Assembly (NCBI GenBank): GCA_020446285.1
Contig: JAGREZ010000616.1
Location: 1 to 6,621 of the forward strand
DNA from: Geminicoccaceae bacterium
GTDB lineage: Bacteria > Pseudomonadota > Alphaproteobacteria > Geminicoccales > Geminicoccaceae
Length of the DNA stretch: 6,621 nucleotides
Reading direction: 5' to 3'
Numbering within the stretch: the stretch's first letter is position 1; each line of letters opens with the position of its first letter. The position numbers and the translations under genes are program-made. Under the pieces are notes generated by a model. The model was not told where the DNA came from. It was given only the letters and a program-made list of their open reading frames with translations, and made no database searches. Shown here in pieces: positions 5,173 through 6,621 of the stretch.

Positions 5173-5422
5173 CCCCGCCTTCGCGGGGACAGGCGAGGCT
5201 CCCCAGCCTGTACCGTGGTTTCAGTGTGACGGTCGGCGGTATTGGCCGTCAATGGCGGCGGTAGACCCGTCCACAGGAAGGGCTCTGCCCCCCATCATCG
5301 GGCCGAAAATACCCGCGGGGTGAATGTCCGGTGGAGCGCAGCGAAGACGGGCAGAGGGGCGGCAGCCCCTGCGAAGCGAAGCCCGCGCCGTTAGGCGCGT
5401 CCACATGGCCGCGTCAGCGGCC
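5173..5422. repeat. Series of compact stem-loops with four-base loops
   Basis: Perfect hairpins occur at 5173-5188 (CCCCGC/GCGGGG), 5196-5209 (AGGCT/AGCCT), 5355-5370 (AGGGGC/GCCCCT), 5384-5399 (CGCGCC/GGCGCG) and 5407-5422 (GGCCGC/GCGGCC). All have 4-nt loops; four of the five have 6-bp stems. The sequences differ, so the shared property is shape rather than sequence. Confidence 0.6.
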
Positions 5423-5578
5423 CCGGCGCAAATGTGTGCCGTGTGGCTCTCATCCACAGGAAATCACTCCCGAAAATCCTGCGCGGCGTGACGTGTCTTT
5501 GCAGCTCCGGCAGCATGGATCATGTCCGGGTCATGCCCGGTGGCTTGGAACGGCGACGATTTGGGAGGGCGCACTTTT

Positions 5579-5597
5579 GGGTTTGCTGCGCAAACCC
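5579..5597. repeat. 8-bp perfect stem-loop
   Basis: GGGTTTGC (5579-5586) pairs with GCAAACCC (5590-5597) around a TGC loop. It lies between the tetraloop hairpins and the tandem duplication. No T-tract follows, so it is not an obvious terminator. Confidence 0.5.
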
Positions 5598-5656
5598 GTG
5601 CGGCGGGACCGTCGGAGAGCCCATAAAACCGCTGAAACGGGCGGGTGCATCGGGGG

Positions 5657-5700
5657 ACAGAAACAGCGGATAGCAAGAACAGAAACAGCGGATAGCAAGA
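5657..5700. repeat. Perfect 22-bp tandem direct repeat (two copies)
   Basis: ACAGAAACAGCGGATAGCAA plus GA occurs at 5657-5678 and again, identically, at 5679-5700. The two-turn period resembles iterons, but the sequence is unrelated to the origin iterons at 887-954. It lies about 340 bp upstream of the relaxase start. It could be a binding site for a mobilisation or replication accessory protein, or a remnant of a second origin. Confidence 0.75.
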
Positions 5701-5703
5701 TGT

Positions 5704-5722
5704 GTTTTTGTCGGACAAAAAC
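5704..5722. promoter_or_regulatory. Perfect 9-bp dyad next to the tandem repeats
   Basis: GTTTTTGTC (5704-5712) and GACAAAAAC (5714-5722) are perfect complements around a single G. The dyad lies four bases after the tandem repeats. The near-zero spacing suggests a protein-binding dyad rather than an RNA hairpin. Confidence 0.45.
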
Positions 5723-5962
5723 TGATCTTGGTCAGGGGCGCTCAAACGCAGCCCCCCCGACACCCCCGGCTTGAAACCGCAGACAGCGCAGAACAGGCCC
5801 CGGCCAAAAATCGGGATCGACCGCAGCGAAGGGGGAGCAGTGGCAAAGTCCCGGTCACCGAACGGGGAGGATACCGCGCGCAGAAAACGCTCCTCCCGGA
5901 CCAGACACGAGATGCGGCGGACACGCCGGAACAGGAGGGACATCACGCGGCGCGCAAGATGT

Positions 5963-6008
5963 GTGGTGTCTGACACCACCACCCTTGCCAAGGGGGCGCA
6001 CCGCCCCC
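5963..6008. other. Candidate origin of transfer (oriT)
   Basis: GTGGTGTC (5963-5970) and GACACCAC (5972-5979) form a perfect dyad around one T. GGGGGCG (5992-5998) and CGCCCCC (6002-6008) form a second hairpin. The minus strand here reads GGTGCGCCCCCTT, which shares GTGCGCCC with the IncQ/MobQ nick region TAAGTGCGCCCT. An oriT directly upstream of a MobA/MobL gene is the usual layout. The dyad lies on the opposite side of the putative nick from that in R1162, so the exact site is uncertain. Confidence 0.45.
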
Positions 6009-6040
6009 CGTGGACCCCCGGAAAAATCAGGGAGGAGCCT

Positions 6041-6621
6041 ATTGCGATTTACAGTCTGAACCTGTCGAGCGTGGGGAGAACGACCCACGCCGCGCGGACG
6101 GCCGGAGCACATGTGCGGTATATCGCGCGCGCCTCGGCCGCGCCGCTGATCCAGTCTGCGCGAATGCCCGCCGCCCCGGCAGCGGCGCGGGCATGGCTGG
6201 ACCGGGAGGAACAGGCCGACCGCAAGAACGCCCGTGTGATCGACAAGATCATCATGGCGCTGCCCCGCGAACTCGGTCGGGAGGACTGGCGCCGCCTGGT
6301 CGAGGCGTTTGCCGACGATCTGACCGCCGGCCAGGCGTCCTGGCTGTCGGCCATTCACGCCGCCGGCAGGGATGCGGGCAACCCGCATGTGCATCTGATC
6401 GTCCGGGACCGCCACCACCGCACGGGCAAGCGCGTGGCGAAGCTGTCGGACAAGGGGGCCGTGCAGCGGGTGCGGGCACTGTGGGAGCGGCATTGCAATC
6501 GCGCCCTGAAGGCCGCAGGACGCGCGGAGAGGATCGACAGGCGGTCTTATGCGGCCAGAGGGCTTAAAACGCTCCCACAGCGCCACAGAGGCCCGCACAG
6601 GCCGATGGAGCGCGGCAGGGG
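6041..6621 (+). CDS. mobA: MobA/MobL-family (MobQ) relaxase, partial, apparent ATT start
   Basis: The frame is open from 6041 to the window end (193 codons). It encodes the N-terminal relaxase domain that nicks oriT and is transferred with the DNA strand. The start AIYSLNLSSVGR matches the family's AIYHL opening. Tyr27 in HVRYIARA corresponds to the catalytic Tyr of RSF1010 MobA. The metal-binding histidines are His106 in SAIHAAG and His116/His118 in GNPHVHLIVRDR. ALPREL (73-78) and the RIDRRSYAARG segment are further family matches. The family N-terminus falls on an ATT codon with GGAGG (6031-6035) five bases upstream. The overlapping TTG at 6042 is out of frame and soon stops. Upstream in-frame GTGs (about 5962-5967) would put the oriT dyad inside the protein. 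The C-terminal part lies outside the window. Confidence 0.85.
   Translation, partial: MAIYSLNLSSVGRTTHAARTAGAHVRYIARASAAPLIQSARMPAAPAAARAWLDREEQADRKNARVIDKIIMALPRELGREDWRRLVEAFADDLTAGQASWLSAIHAAGRDAGNPHVHLIVRDRHHRTGKRVAKLSDKGAVQRVRALWERHCNRALKAAGRAERIDRRSYAARGLKTLPQRHRGPHRPMERGR

Larger units (their letters stand above)
5141..6040. other. 900-bp non-coding mobilisation/leading region rich in hairpins
   Basis: No frame here has family resemblance plus a sensible start on either strand. The longest ones (for example 5464-5991 minus) have low-complexity, Arg/Pro-rich translations typical of shadow frames. What it holds is structure: many short perfect hairpins between 5173 and 5597, a 22-bp tandem duplication at 5657-5700, dyads at 5704-5722 and 5963-5979, and a GC-rich hairpin at 5992-6008. 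Its place just upstream of the relaxase gene suggests oriT and leading-region functions. Confidence 0.6.

Noticed and set aside
5657..5700. CRISPR array
   Set aside because: The two copies are directly adjacent with no spacer, and no cas genes are present.
5728..5973. 81-aa plus-strand frame and a GTG-started frame at about 5840 before the relaxase
   Set aside because: Both run into the oriT-like dyad and read as Arg-rich low-complexity sequence. The GTG frame joins the relaxase frame, but the family N-terminus begins later.
5464..5991. 175-aa minus-strand frame upstream of the relaxase, considered as a divergent mobC
   Set aside because: The translation is low-complexity, shows no MobC-like ribbon-helix-helix features, and covers the tandem repeats and dyads.
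6010..6567. 185-aa plus-strand frame over the relaxase
   Set aside because: It is the shadow of the relaxase frame, which carries the catalytic Tyr and HxH motifs.

Overview
The window looks like part of a mobilisable plasmid from an alphaproteobacterium, probably an acetic acid bacterium or close relative. This rests on protein resemblance, not on a database search. The signs are an RPA-type replication initiator on a GC-rich backbone, an IncQ/MobQ-like MobA/MobL relaxase, and a TumE-type toxin-antitoxin pair. Both ends are cut inside genes: the initiator at the left edge (minus strand) and the relaxase at the right edge (plus strand). Neither has a conventional complete reading frame, because each is truncated and the relaxase also appears to start at a rare ATT codon.

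Layout, left to right. 1-814: replication initiator gene (-). 887-1051: probable origin, with three 22-23-bp tandem iterons, an AT-rich stretch and a DnaA-box-like site. 1056-1261: gene-free, hairpin-rich backbone ending in a perfect dyad. 1326-3121: a strikingly AT-rich, foreign-looking two-gene operon (+). Its first gene encodes a ROK/fructokinase-fold protein with an eroded active site. It overlaps by ATGA a gene for a 253-aa protein I do not recognise. 3141-3617: a consensus -35 element, two very small genes (one resembling ribosome modulation factor, one with a four-cysteine zinc-binding pattern), a long hairpin and a clear rho-independent terminator.

3836-4581: a toxin-antitoxin operon (-), toxin first, with an operator dyad over its promoter. 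4620-5048: a helix-turn-helix plus coiled-coil plasmid protein (-). A 46-bp inverted repeat abuts its start codon, and a near-copy of one arm lies inside the gene. 5096-6040: a long non-coding region with tetraloop hairpins, a perfect 22-bp tandem duplication, short dyads and a plausible oriT. 6041-6621: start of the relaxase gene (+).

Replication (RPA and iterons), stable inheritance (TA pair, and perhaps the coiled-coil DNA-binding protein with its palindrome) and mobilisation (oriT and relaxase) form the backbone. The AT-rich operon is cargo. It is the best candidate for an undescribed system: a probable ROK pseudokinase translationally coupled to a protein of unknown fold. Its function cannot be read from the sequence.
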